Origin: Thermohalobaculum sp039027855
Lineage (GTDB): Bacteria; Pseudomonadota; Alphaproteobacteria; Rhodobacterales; Rhodobacteraceae
Assembly (NCBI GenBank): GCA_039027855.1
Contig: JBCCJI010000011.1
Span: 1 to 64,000, forward strand
Direction of reading: 5' to 3'
Length of the DNA stretch: 64,000 bases
Numbering within the stretch: the first letter of the stretch is position 1; every line of letters begins with the position of its first letter. This document shows positions 18,272 to 26,824 of the stretch, piece after piece. Under the pieces are notes generated by a model that was given only the letters and a program-made list of their open reading frames with translations, had not been told where the DNA came from and ran no database searches. Both the position numbers and the translations under genes were made by a program.

Positions 18272-18312
18272 CCGACTTCATAGTCGGTCAACATGCTTAG
18301 ACATAGCATGTT
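18272..18312. promoter_or_regulatory. Two adjacent palindromes, candidate operators
   Basis: Perfect CCGACT-N4-AGTCGG (18272-18287) and perfect AACATGCT-N7-AGCATGTT (18290-18312), side by side in the divergent region between the MHS carrier and cyoA. Their positions suit control of the MHS gene, of cyo, or both. The binding protein is unknown. Confidence 0.5.
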
Positions 18313-18423
18313 ACGGTAAATCCAATCGCACCGGCGACAGCCTCCACCGAGACGGTGCTGCCGCGGCACGATCACCGCATTGACGGCTCGAACGACTGTA
18401 ACATCGGCGAACCGGTGAGGAAC

Positions 18424-19527
18424 GTGACCAGAAAGATCAATGCGATTGCCCTACTCGCCGCCGCGTCCCTGCTCGCGGGGTGCGAGATGGTGGTGCTGAA
18501 TGCGCCGGGCGACGTGGCCGCACAGCAGGGCGATCTGATCGTCTATGCGACCGTTCTGATGCTGATCGTGATCCTGCCGGTCATGGCGCTGACCGTGTTC
18601 TTTGCCTGGCGCTATCGCGAGAGCAACAAGGATGCCCCTTACGAGCCCGACTGGGATCACTCGATCAGCCTGGAGATCGTGGTCTGGTCGGTGCCGCTCG
18701 CCATCATCATTTGCCTTGCGGGTCTGACCTGGGTCGCGACGCACCGTCTGGATCCTTATGAGCCGCTGCGCCGGATCTCGGCAGACACGCCGATCGACCC
18801 CTCGGTCGAGCCGATGGTGGTGCAGGTCGTCTCGCTCGACTGGAAATGGCTGTTCATCTACCCGGAGCACGGGATCGCAACGGTCAACGAGATGGCCACC
18901 GTCGTCGATAGGCCGGTCGAGTTTCGGCTGACCTCCACCACGGTGATGAACGCGTTCTACGTGCCGGCGCTCTCGGGCATGATCTACGCAATGGCCGGGA
19001 TGGAGACCGAGCTGAACGCGGTGATGAACGAGCCCGGCACCTATCAGGGCCTATCGGCCAACTACAGCGGCATCGGCTTCTCGCACATGCATTTCGACTT
19101 CCATACCTTCGACGAGGCCGAGTTCGAGGCGTGGGTCGAGACGGTTAAGGCTTCCAACCTGACGTTGGACCGCGACACGATGATCGCGCTCGACGAGCCG
19201 TCGATCCACCACCAGATCCGCCATTACAACGGGGTCGAAGAGAACCTTTGGGATCGTATCGTCAACATGTGCATCGGCTATGACGATCTTTGCCAGAACG
19301 ACATGATGATGGTCGATGCGCTGGGCGGCGGCGGCATCGCGGGGCTCTATAACCGCGAGCTTTATCGCGGCATCTGCTCGGCCGATGATCCCAAGGCGCT
19401 GTTCGCGATCCTGAAGCCGACGAGGCTTGAGGGAAGGATCGACGACGCCCTGATCGCCACGCTGATGCCGGATCTGGCGGGCGGGCAGTCCGCTCCCGCG
19501 ACGCAATCCTATCGAGGGTCGAACTAA
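18424..19527 (+). CDS. cyoA: Cytochrome bo3 ubiquinol oxidase subunit II
   Basis: 367 residues. A lipoprotein signal with lipobox LLAGC is followed by two membrane helices and a periplasmic cupredoxin domain containing VVSLDWKWLFIYPEHGIATVNE. The CuA cysteines of cytochrome c oxidases are absent (the region reads NYSGIGFSHMHF), which marks a quinol oxidase. It has a long C-terminal extension compared with COX II. Start at GTG 18424, just after GTGAGGAAC and in register with the signal peptide. First gene of cyoABCD; cyoB follows after 5 nt. Confidence 0.93.
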   Translation: MTRKINAIALLAAASLLAGCEMVVLNAPGDVAAQQGDLIVYATVLMLIVILPVMALTVFFAWRYRESNKDAPYEPDWDHSISLEIVVWSVPLAIIICLAGLTWVATHRLDPYEPLRRISADTPIDPSVEPMVVQVVSLDWKWLFIYPEHGIATVNEMATVVDRPVEFRLTSTTVMNAFYVPALSGMIYAMAGMETELNAVMNEPGTYQGLSANYSGIGFSHMHFDFHTFDEAEFEAWVETVKASNLTLDRDTMIALDEPSIHHQIRHYNGVEENLWDRIVNMCIGYDDLCQNDMMMVDALGGGGIAGLYNRELYRGICSADDPKALFAILKPTRLEGRIDDALIATLMPDLAGGQSAPATQSYRGSN

Positions 19528-19532
19528 GCGCC

Positions 19533-21569
19533 ATGGCGTCGAACACCCTGATCCACGGCACCGCGGGCGCGCTTGAGGCGCATCCGATCTACGGCAAGCT
19601 GACCTGGGACATCTTCCCCTTCTATGACCCCATCGTGTTCTCGACCTTCATCGGCTCGATGATCCTCGGCACGGTCATCGTGGGGCTGATCACCTACTAC
19701 AAGCTCTGGGGCTATCTCTGGCACGAGTGGCTGACCTCGATCGACCACAAGAAGATCGGGATCATGTACATGATCCTCGGCATCGTCATGCTGGTGCGCG
19801 GCTTTGCCGATGCGCTCTTGATGCGCGGGCACCAGGCGCTCGCCGCGTCTGGCTATGTGGGCTATCTCGACGCGCATCATTACGACCAGATCTTCACGGC
19901 GCACGGCGTGATCATGATCTTCTTCGTGGCGATGCCCATCGTCACGGGCTTCATGAATTACGTGATGCCGCTGCAGATCGGCGCGCGCGATGTCGCCTTC
20001 CCGTTCCTCAATAACTTCAGCTTCTGGCTGACCGTCTCGGGCGCGGTGCTGATCATGGCCTCGCTCTTCGTGGGCGAGTTCGCCAAGACCGGGTGGCTGG
20101 CCTATCCTCCGCTGTCGGGGCTCACCTTCAGTCCCGGCGTGGGGATGGATTACTATCTCTGGTCGCTGAACATCGCGGGTATCGGCACGACGCTCTCGGG
20201 CATCAACCTGATCGTCACGCTGGTGAAGATGCGCGCGCCCGGCATGACCTGGATGCGCCTGCCGGTGTTCTGCTGGACGACGCTCTGCACCAATGTGCTG
20301 ATCGTGGCGACCTTCCCGGTGCTCTCGGCGACGCTGGCCCTGCTGACCGCCGACCGCTACCTCGGCACCCATTTCTTCACGAGCGACTTGGGTGGCAACC
20401 CCATGATGTACGTGAACCTGATCTGGATCTGGGGGCATCCGGAGGTCTATATCCTGACGCTGCCGATCTTCGGCATCTTCTCCGAGGTGGTGCCGACCTT
20501 CTGCCGCAAGCGGCTGTTCGGCTATACTTCGATGATCTACGCGACCTGCGTGATCATGATCCTCAGCTACATCGTCTGGTTGCACCACTTCTTCACCATG
20601 GGTGCCGGGGCTAACGTGAACTCGTTCTTCGGGATCACGACGATGATCATCTCGATCCCGACCGGCGCCAAGCTCTTCAACTGGCTGTTCACCATGTACA
20701 AGGGGCGCATAAGGTTCGATGTGCCCATGCTCTGGGTCGTGGGCTTCATGCTGACCTTCGTGATCGGCGGCATGACGGGCGTGCTGTTGGCCGTGCCGCC
20801 GGCCGATTACGTGCTGCACAACAGCCTGTTCCTGGTGGCGCATTTCCACAACGTGATCATCGGCGGCGTGGTCTTCGGCATCTTCGCCGGCATCAACTAC
20901 TGGTTCCCGAAGGCCTTCGGTTTCAAGCTCGATCCGTTCTGGGGCAAGGTCAGCTTCTGGGGCTGGCTGATCGGCTTCTACCTCGCTTTCATGCCGCTCT
21001 ATGTGCTCGGGCTGATGGGCGTGACCCGGCGGCTCAGCCAGTTCCAGGATACCGCCTACAGCAGCTATTTCGTGGTCGCCGCGATCGGCGCTGCCTTCGT
21101 CGCCATCGGCATCGTGGCCTTCCTGGTGCAGCTCTACGTCTCGATCCGCGATCGCAATACGGCGCGGCTGCGCGATGAGACGGGCGACCCTTGGGGCGGG
21201 CGGACGCTGGAATGGTCCACCACCTCGCCGCCGCCCTACTACAACTTCGCCTTCACCCCGCGGGTCTATCAGCTCGACGCTTGGGACCACATGAAACGCA
21301 ACGGCTACCGGCCCAAGGATGACAGCTTCGTGCCGATCCACATGCCGCATTACACTGCGACCGGGGTGGTGATCTCGGCGCTCCTGACGGCGATGGGCTT
21401 TGCGCTGATCTGGCACATCTGGTGGCTCGCAGCACTCACCTTCCTGGCCAGCCTCGGCTACGGGATCGCGCATACCTTCAACTACAATCGCGACTACTAC
21501 GTGCCAGCCGATGAGGTGCGCGGCATCGAGACGGGCGGCATGCGCAGCATCGCAGGACCCGCCGAGTGA
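19533..21569 (+). CDS. cyoB: Cytochrome bo3 ubiquinol oxidase subunit I
   Basis: 678 residues, full-length heme-copper oxidase subunit I with 14-15 helices. The low-spin heme ligands are in FTAHGVIM and HFHNVIIGG; the CuB centre is in WIWGHPEVYILTLP (His-Tyr cross-link pair) and LHHFFTMGAG; the K-channel element is TGAKLFNWLFTMYKG. It reduces oxygen with electrons from ubiquinol and pumps protons. Overlaps cyoC by 4 nt. Confidence 0.97.
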   Translation: MASNTLIHGTAGALEAHPIYGKLTWDIFPFYDPIVFSTFIGSMILGTVIVGLITYYKLWGYLWHEWLTSIDHKKIGIMYMILGIVMLVRGFADALLMRGHQALAASGYVGYLDAHHYDQIFTAHGVIMIFFVAMPIVTGFMNYVMPLQIGARDVAFPFLNNFSFWLTVSGAVLIMASLFVGEFAKTGWLAYPPLSGLTFSPGVGMDYYLWSLNIAGIGTTLSGINLIVTLVKMRAPGMTWMRLPVFCWTTLCTNVLIVATFPVLSATLALLTADRYLGTHFFTSDLGGNPMMYVNLIWIWGHPEVYILTLPIFGIFSEVVPTFCRKRLFGYTSMIYATCVIMILSYIVWLHHFFTMGAGANVNSFFGITTMIISIPTGAKLFNWLFTMYKGRIRFDVPMLWVVGFMLTFVIGGMTGVLLAVPPADYVLHNSLFLVAHFHNVIIGGVVFGIFAGINYWFPKAFGFKLDPFWGKVSFWGWLIGFYLAFMPLYVLGLMGVTRRLSQFQDTAYSSYFVVAAIGAAFVAIGIVAFLVQLYVSIRDRNTARLRDETGDPWGGRTLEWSTTSPPPYYNFAFTPRVYQLDAWDHMKRNGYRPKDDSFVPIHMPHYTATGVVISALLTAMGFALIWHIWWLAALTFLASLGYGIAHTFNYNRDYYVPADEVRGIETGGMRSIAGPAE

Positions 21570-22252
21570 TGCCCGCCCCCCCGGCAGAGACGGCGTTTGA
21601 CGGCGGCATGCAGCCTGTGCCGCGCGCGCAGCCGGTGCAGAGGATCGACTTCCACGTCGTCGAGGATGCCCACGGCCACGGCGACCATGCCGGTCACGAC
21701 ACCGGCACGATGCTGGGGTTCTGGATCTACCTGATGAGCGACTGCCTCATCTTCGGGATCCTGTTCGCCGTGCATGCCGTGGTCGGGCAGAATTACGCCG
21801 CTGGCCCCGCGCCGGCCGATCTCTTCGAGATCGAGATGATCCTGCTCGCGACCTTCATGCTGCTGTTCTCCTCGATCACCTACGGCTTCGCGGTGATCGA
21901 CATGGAGCGGGGTAACCAGCGCGGCCTGATGGTCTGGCTGATGGTCACCGGCGGCTTCGGGCTTGGCTTTCTGGTGCTGGAGCTGATCGAATTCAGCCAT
22001 CTGATCCATATCGGCGCCACGCCGGGCGCCAGCGCGTTTCTCTCGTCCTTCTTCGTGCTCGTCGGCACCCATGGGTTGCATGTCACCGCGGGCTGCATCT
22101 GGCTGGTGGTGCTGCTGGCACAGGTGCGCATGCACGGGCTCATCCCCGAGAACCGGCGCCGCATCATGTGCCTCAGCCTGTTCTGGCACTTCCTCGACCT
22201 GATCTGGATCGGGGTCTTCTCCTTCGTCTATCTCACCGGGGTCCTGTTATGA
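21566..22252 (+). CDS. cyoC: Cytochrome bo3 ubiquinol oxidase subunit III
   Basis: 228 residues, COX III-type, with about five membrane helices. The N-terminus is His/Asp-rich (DAHGHGDHAGHD), then LGFWIYLMSDCLIFGILFAVHAV, and the conserved HVTAGCIWLVVLLAQ with HFLDLIWIGVFSFVYL at the end. Structural subunit of the bo3 oxidase. ATG overlaps the cyoB stop and its own stop overlaps cyoD. Confidence 0.94.
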   Translation: MMPAPPAETAFDGGMQPVPRAQPVQRIDFHVVEDAHGHGDHAGHDTGTMLGFWIYLMSDCLIFGILFAVHAVVGQNYAAGPAPADLFEIEMILLATFMLLFSSITYGFAVIDMERGNQRGLMVWLMVTGGFGLGFLVLELIEFSHLIHIGATPGASAFLSSFFVLVGTHGLHVTAGCIWLVVLLAQVRMHGLIPENRRRIMCLSLFWHFLDLIWIGVFSFVYLTGVLL

Positions 22253-22626
22253 GCGCACCGTCCAGTGGCGCGGCCGAGGGGTCGCATGGCTTGCACGGGT
22301 CCTATCGCAGCTATCTCATCGGGTTCGCCCTCTCGGTCGTGCTGACGGTGATCCCGTTCTGGCTCGTAATGGCCGAGGCGATCGACAGCCTCGCCTGGGC
22401 TCTCGTCGTGATCTTCGGCCTAGGCGCTGCGCAGATGCTGGTGCATGTGCATTACTTCCTGCACGTGACACTCCGGGTCGAGCAGGGATGGCAGGTCATG
22501 GCGCTCATCTTCACGGTCGTCCTGCTGGTGATCATTCTCGCGGGCTCGATCTGGGTGATGTTCCACCTGCATGAGAACATGATGCCCGCGCATGAGCAGA
22601 TCGAGCGCGCGCGGAACCTGCCTTGA
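22249..22626 (+). CDS. cyoD: Cytochrome bo3 ubiquinol oxidase subunit IV
   Basis: 125 residues, three membrane helices. HGSYRSYLIGFALSVVLTVIPFW and AAQMLVHVHYFLHV are characteristic of CyoD, which assists assembly of the CuB centre. Starts in an ATGA overlap with cyoC and ends in an overlap with the SURF1 gene. Confidence 0.93.
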   Translation: MSAPSSGAAEGSHGLHGSYRSYLIGFALSVVLTVIPFWLVMAEAIDSLAWALVVIFGLGAAQMLVHVHYFLHVTLRVEQGWQVMALIFTVVLLVIILAGSIWVMFHLHENMMPAHEQIERARNLP

Positions 22627-23471
22627 GCGGGGAGGCCGGTCCGGGGGATGACCCGGGCCCGCACGCCGCCCAAGGCCCACCCCCTGCCCATAACCGTCCG
22701 CTCTGGCTGGACATCACCCTGTTGCTGGTGGCGGGTGCGATCTTCCTGTCGCTGATTGGCCTCGGCAACTGGCAGATGCGCCGCCTCGACTGGAAGCTTG
22801 GCCTGATCGAGGCGGTCGAAACCCGCGCCTTCGGTGACGCTGTCGCGCCGCCAGCCGGTCCGGTATCGGAGAGCGAGCACGCCTATCTGCGCGTCGTCAT
22901 CGAGGGCCGAATGCGACATGATCTGCGGCGCAAGGTCAAGGCGATCACGGCGCTCGGCCCCGGCCATTGGCTGATGACCCCGCTGATCGCAGACGAGGGC
23001 CTTATCTGGATCAATCGTGGTTTTGTCCCGGTCGCAAGCGGGCCCGAGGACTGGACAGCACCAGCCGGCCCCGTGCGTGTCGAGGGTCTGTTGCGGATCA
23101 CCGAACCCGGCGGGACGCTGCTCGAGCGAAATGCCCCCGAGACGGGGCGCTGGGTCTCGCGCGATGTCGCTGCACTAAGCGTCGACGCAGGTCTTGCCGC
23201 AGCCGGCGATGCCGCCGGCTTCTTCATCGACGCCGACCATGCGGGTGCGCCCGGCAACTGGCCGCGTGGCGGTCTTACGGTTGTGAGCTTTCGCAACAAT
23301 CACCTGTCCTACGCGCTCACCTGGTACGCCATGGCCGCCCTGTTCCTTGGCGGCATGGCCTATGTCGTGCGTGACCGTCTGCGCCGGCACGCGCCACCCC
23401 GACATGGCGACAGCGCAGCGCAGGAAGCGGCCAGGCACCGCGCGGCCCGCGGCGTCCTCACAGGCCGCTGA
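22623..23471 (+). CDS. SURF1 family oxidase assembly protein
   Basis: 282 residues. SURF1 proteins are inner-membrane factors with two helices flanking a periplasmic domain, used in heme insertion into heme-copper oxidases. Seen here: first helix ITLLLVAGAIFLSLIGLGNWQMRRLDWK with the family GNWQ motif, GHWLMTPLIADEGLIWINRGFVP, NHLSYALTWYAMAALFLGGMAYVV as the second helix. Starts on TTG 22623 within a TTGA overlap of cyoD, so it is the fifth gene of the operon. No cyoE follows. Its 3' end overlaps the convergent GntR gene by 14 bp. Confidence 0.92.
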   Translation: MSGEAGPGDDPGPHAAQGPPPAHNRPLWLDITLLLVAGAIFLSLIGLGNWQMRRLDWKLGLIEAVETRAFGDAVAPPAGPVSESEHAYLRVVIEGRMRHDLRRKVKAITALGPGHWLMTPLIADEGLIWINRGFVPVASGPEDWTAPAGPVRVEGLLRITEPGGTLLERNAPETGRWVSRDVAALSVDAGLAAAGDAAGFFIDADHAGAPGNWPRGGLTVVSFRNNHLSYALTWYAMAALFLGGMAYVVRDRLRRHAPPRHGDSAAQEAARHRAARGVLTGR

Positions 23472-24171
23472 GCGCCTTGGCGAGATCGACCGTACCGGCC
23501 GGGCGCTCGGCAAGGTCGAGCCCCGACAACAGATCGACGATATGACCCGACATGATGTCTTCGGCACGCGCGCCATCGCGGGCCGCGATGGCATCGACCA
23601 GCGCGTCATGCGCGTGGCACTCGCACATCGCCGAAGGTCGCTGCCAGTAGAGCGCGATGATCAGCGACGAGCGCAGCACCAGCGTCTCGACGAACTGCGC
23701 GACGGTCCTCTGGTTCGCGATATGGGCGATCTGCACGTGAAAGCGCCCCGACAGGTAAACCGCATGGCCGGCGTCGCCCGACGCCATCGCCGCGTTCTCC
23801 TCCGCCAGATGTCGGCGGAGGGCGGCGACATCGGTTCGGCTCGCCCGCTCGGCCGCCGATCTCGCCGTGCGTGGCTCCAGCAGCGAGCGGGCCTCGAAGA
23901 TCTCGACGGCCTCACGCTTGTCGGGGCGGGCGACGAAGGCGCCGCGATTGCGGTGGATCTCCACCAGGTGCTCATGAGCGAGGGCCCGCAAGGCATCGCG
24001 CACGGTGGTACGCCCAACGCCGAGCGCACTGCCCAACTCGTCTTCGGTCAGCTTTGTACCCGGGGCGATCCGGTGCGCCAGCACAGCCCGTCGGAGCGTA
24101 TCGGCCACGGCATCGGCGCGCGCCTGTTGTCGCGGCGGTGTCGGCGTGGTCTGCACGGATGGATCGGCCAT
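23458..24171 (-). CDS. GntR-family transcriptional regulator (FadR/FCD type)
   Basis: 237 residues. N-terminal winged helix: LRRAVLAHRIAPGTKLTEDELGSALGVGRTTVRDALRALAHEHLV, then the FCD effector domain with the metal-type His/Asp positions in FHVQIAHIANQR, HDALVDAIAARD and HIVDLLSGL. It is divergent from the ABC transport operon and very likely regulates it; effectors of this class are usually small carboxylic or amino acids. Start ATG 24171 is by family length; no strong ribosome site was seen. Confidence 0.9.
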   Translation of the reverse strand: MADPSVQTTPTPPRQQARADAVADTLRRAVLAHRIAPGTKLTEDELGSALGVGRTTVRDALRALAHEHLVEIHRNRGAFVARPDKREAVEIFEARSLLEPRTARSAAERASRTDVAALRRHLAEENAAMASGDAGHAVYLSGRFHVQIAHIANQRTVAQFVETLVLRSSLIIALYWQRPSAMCECHAHDALVDAIAARDGARAEDIMSGHIVDLLSGLDLAERPAGTVDLAKALSGL

Positions 24172-24194
24172 GTCATTTCTGTCGGATCGATTCG

Positions 24195-24290
24195 GATTGC
24201 CGTCAAGCAAGCACTGTAGCGTCGGCAATCGCATCCTGAATTGTCGGCAATCATAGCTCAAATTGAATTCAACTGCCTATCTGGAAGGCA
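24195..24290. promoter_or_regulatory. Candidate GntR operator region
   Basis: Between the regulator and the ABC operon. GTCGGCAATC occurs at 24221-24230 and 24243-24252, 22 bp apart (two helical turns), with a one-mismatch inverted copy at 24195-24204. A 10-bp palindrome TTGAATTCAA is at 24263-24272 and TGCC/GGCA arms at 24273-24290. Which of these the regulator binds is unknown. Confidence 0.45.
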
Positions 24291-24382
24291 GAAAATGATC
24301 CTTGAGTAAAACTGAACCAGATTTCCATTGAGGTGCCGGGAAAGCTGGCATCAGCCTTGCTTCATTGGGCTGGGAGTAACGG

Positions 24383-25402
24383 ATGTCAGCGCATCGCACA
24401 GGGCGGGATCTTGAGCTCGTCGCCGTCGAGAAACGCTATGACACTACGGTCGCCGTGGCGGGGATCGACCATGTCATCACCGGCGGCTCGTATGTCTGCC
24501 TATTGGGCCCCTCGGGCTGCGGCAAGACAACGACGCTGCGCATGATCGCTGGGCACGAGAGCGTCAGCAGCGGCGACATCGTGCTCGACGGCAGCTCGAT
24601 CACCGATCTGGCACCGGCCAAGCGGGGCACGGCGATGATGTTCCAAAGCTATGCGCTGTTCCCGCATCTGAGCGTCGTCGACAACGTGGGCTTCAGCCTG
24701 CGGATGAAGGGCGTGGAGCGCGAAGCGCGCCACCGCGAGGCCCTGAAGCTGCTGGAGCTTGTCGACATGGCGGGCTTCGCCGCGCGCCTGCCCGAGCAGT
24801 TGTCGGGCGGACAGCAGCAGCGCGTCGCCCTGGCGCGGGCGCTGATCACCAGGCCCAGGGTGCTGCTGCTGGACGAGCCGCTTTCCGCCCTCGACCCGTT
24901 CTTGCGCGTGCGCATGCGCGCGGAGCTCCGCCGCCTGCAGGGCGAGCTTGGCATCACCTTCATCCACGTCACCCATGGGCAGGACGAGGCCATGGCGCTG
25001 GCCGACGAGATCGTGGTGATGAATGCCGGGCGGATCGAGCAGGCGGCACCACCGCGCGATGTTTTCAACGCGCCGCTCACCGAGTTCGTCGCCCGCTTCA
25101 TCGGCGGGCACAACGTGATCGAGATGGACGGTCGTAGTGTCGCGATCCGGGCCGATCGCACGGGCCTGACCGAGCCTGGCGCCGGGCGGATGGATGCCAC
25201 CGTGGTCGATATCGAGTTCAAGGGCGCGAGCGTCGATATCAGCCTGATGGCGCCGGGCGATACCCAGATCACGGCAACCCTCACCGACAGCGCTTTCTTC
25301 GACCGGCCACTCACCCTCGGCGACAACATCGGCGTCACCTGGGACGACGGTGACATTCACATCCTGGCCGCCGCCTCCCCCGCCACCCCTTTGGCGGCAT
25401 AG
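24383..25402 (+). CDS. ABC importer ATPase, polyamine (PotA)-type
   Basis: 339 residues. Walker A GPSGCGKTTT, Q-loop MMFQSYALFPHL, ABC signature LSGGQQQR, Walker B VLLLDEPLSALD, and switch His in IHVTHGQDEAMAL, then a C-terminal TOBE domain (NVIEMDGRSVAIRADR onwards). This is the PotA/FbpC-like ATPase that powers the permeases encoded at 26825 and 27673. GGGAG lies six bases before the ATG. It might also serve the amino-acid-type permeases downstream, which lack their own ATPase, but family pairing makes that doubtful. Confidence 0.92.
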   Translation: MSAHRTGRDLELVAVEKRYDTTVAVAGIDHVITGGSYVCLLGPSGCGKTTTLRMIAGHESVSSGDIVLDGSSITDLAPAKRGTAMMFQSYALFPHLSVVDNVGFSLRMKGVEREARHREALKLLELVDMAGFAARLPEQLSGGQQQRVALARALITRPRVLLLDEPLSALDPFLRVRMRAELRRLQGELGITFIHVTHGQDEAMALADEIVVMNAGRIEQAAPPRDVFNAPLTEFVARFIGGHNVIEMDGRSVAIRADRTGLTEPGAGRMDATVVDIEFKGASVDISLMAPGDTQITATLTDSAFFDRPLTLGDNIGVTWDDGDIHILAAASPATPLAA

Positions 25403-25449
25403 GCGCCCGCCCCTCATCCGAGACCACCCCCCATACGGAGAGATCTGAC

Positions 25450-26724
25450 ATGACCGAAATGGCAAACAAGGGCCCGAGCCGCCGCCAGCTTCTGGCCGGT
25501 GCCGCCGTGACCACCGCCGCCAGCACGCTGGGCGCGCCGACGATCTGGGCGCAGAACATCAAGGACGTGACGCTCCGCCAGTTCGGCACCGGTGTGTCGA
25601 ACCTCAACGAGGTGGCGGCCAAGGTGAAGGAGGACCTCGGCTTCACGCTCGAGATGACCGCGCTCGACAGCGACAGCGTTACCCAGCGCGCGGCGACCCA
25701 GCCGAACAGCTTCGACATCGCCGATATCGAGTACTGGATCTGCAAAAAGGTCTGGCCGACCGGCAACCTCCAGGCGATGGATACCAGCAAGATCAAGAAC
25801 TACGACAAGATCGTCGGCATCTTCCGCAATGGCAAACTGACGCCCGAGAGCACCATCGCGCAGGGCACGGCACCCCACTCCGTCGGCTTCGTCGAAGGCC
25901 CGGACGGGCGCGAGTTCGTCGACAACGAGTCCGGCTGGATGACGCTGATCCCGACGATCTACAACGCCGATACGCTCGGCATCCGCCCCGACCTGATCGG
26001 CCGCCCGATCAGCAACTGGAAGGAGCTGCTAAACCCCGAATTCAAGGGCAAGGCCTCGATCCTCGACATCTCCTCGATCGGGATCATGGATGCCGCGATG
26101 GTCTGCGAGTCGATGGGCGAGATCCAGTACGGCGACAAGGGCAACATGACCCGCGAAGAGATCGACAAGACCATGGCGATCCTGACCGAGGCCAAGCAGG
26201 CAGGCCAGTTCCGCGCGTTCTGGAAGTCCTTCGACGAGAGCGTGAACCTGATGGCCTCGGGCGAGGTCGTGATCCAGTCGATGTGGTCGCCGGCGATCAC
26301 CGCCGTTCGCTCCAAGGGCATCCCCTGCATCTACCAGCCGCTGGAGGAGGGCTATCGCAGCTGGGGTGGCGGCATCGGCCTGTCCAAGTCGCTCTCGGGG
26401 CTCGAGCTCGATGCCGCCTATGAGTACATCAACTGGTATCTCGACGGTTGGGTCGGCGGCTTCCTGATGCGCCAGGGTTATTACTCGGCCGTCCCTGAGA
26501 CGTCGAAGAACTTCATGAGCGAGGACGAATGGGGCTTCTGGTTCGAGGGCAAACCCGCCCAGGGCGACATCACCAACCCCTTCGGCGATGTGATGGAGAA
26601 GGCCGGCGCCGTGCGCGATGGCGGATCGTTCTTCGAGCGCATGGGCGCGGTCGCCTGCTGGAACGCGGTGATGGACGAGAACCAATACATGGTCCGCAAA
26701 TGGAACGAGTTCATCGCGGCCTGA
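25450..26724 (+). CDS. Extracellular solute-binding protein, PotD-like, Tat-exported
   Basis: 424 residues. It begins with a twin-arginine signal (SRRQLLAGAAVTTAASTLGAP) and continues as a type 2 periplasmic binding protein (NADTLGIRPDLIG, FKGKASILDISSIG, WSPAITAVRSKGIPCIY, GGIGLSKSLSG, AAYEYINWYLDG). The resemblance is to spermidine/putrescine-type binding proteins, but the neighbouring racemase suggests an amino-acid derivative or similar nitrogen compound. Second gene of the operon. GGAG lies upstream of the ATG. Confidence 0.88.
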   Translation: MTEMANKGPSRRQLLAGAAVTTAASTLGAPTIWAQNIKDVTLRQFGTGVSNLNEVAAKVKEDLGFTLEMTALDSDSVTQRAATQPNSFDIADIEYWICKKVWPTGNLQAMDTSKIKNYDKIVGIFRNGKLTPESTIAQGTAPHSVGFVEGPDGREFVDNESGWMTLIPTIYNADTLGIRPDLIGRPISNWKELLNPEFKGKASILDISSIGIMDAAMVCESMGEIQYGDKGNMTREEIDKTMAILTEAKQAGQFRAFWKSFDESVNLMASGEVVIQSMWSPAITAVRSKGIPCIYQPLEEGYRSWGGGIGLSKSLSGLELDAAYEYINWYLDGWVGGFLMRQGYYSAVPETSKNFMSEDEWGFWFEGKPAQGDITNPFGDVMEKAGAVRDGGSFFERMGAVACWNAVMDENQYMVRKWNEFIAA

Positions 26725-26770
26725 GCCTGGTGATCTGATGGCGCCGCCCAGGTAAGGGCGTTGCTCCTCA

Positions 26771-26794
26771 GGGCGCGCGGGGGACTGCGCGCCC
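26771..26794 (+). promoter_or_regulatory. Intercistronic hairpin after the binding-protein gene
   Basis: Perfect 8-bp stem GGGCGCGC/GCGCGCCC with an 8-nt loop in the 100-bp gap before the first permease gene. Such hairpins commonly protect binding-protein mRNA and lower downstream permease expression. No T-tract, so it is not a simple terminator. Confidence 0.5.
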
Positions 26795-26824
26795 GTCCCT
26801 TCTGCCCTGACGGAGTCTCGATCC

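Noticed and set aside
19524..21473. 649-residue minus-strand reading frame across cyoB
   Set aside because: Antisense shadow of cyoB, with His/Arg/Glu-rich low-complexity sequence and no ribosome site.
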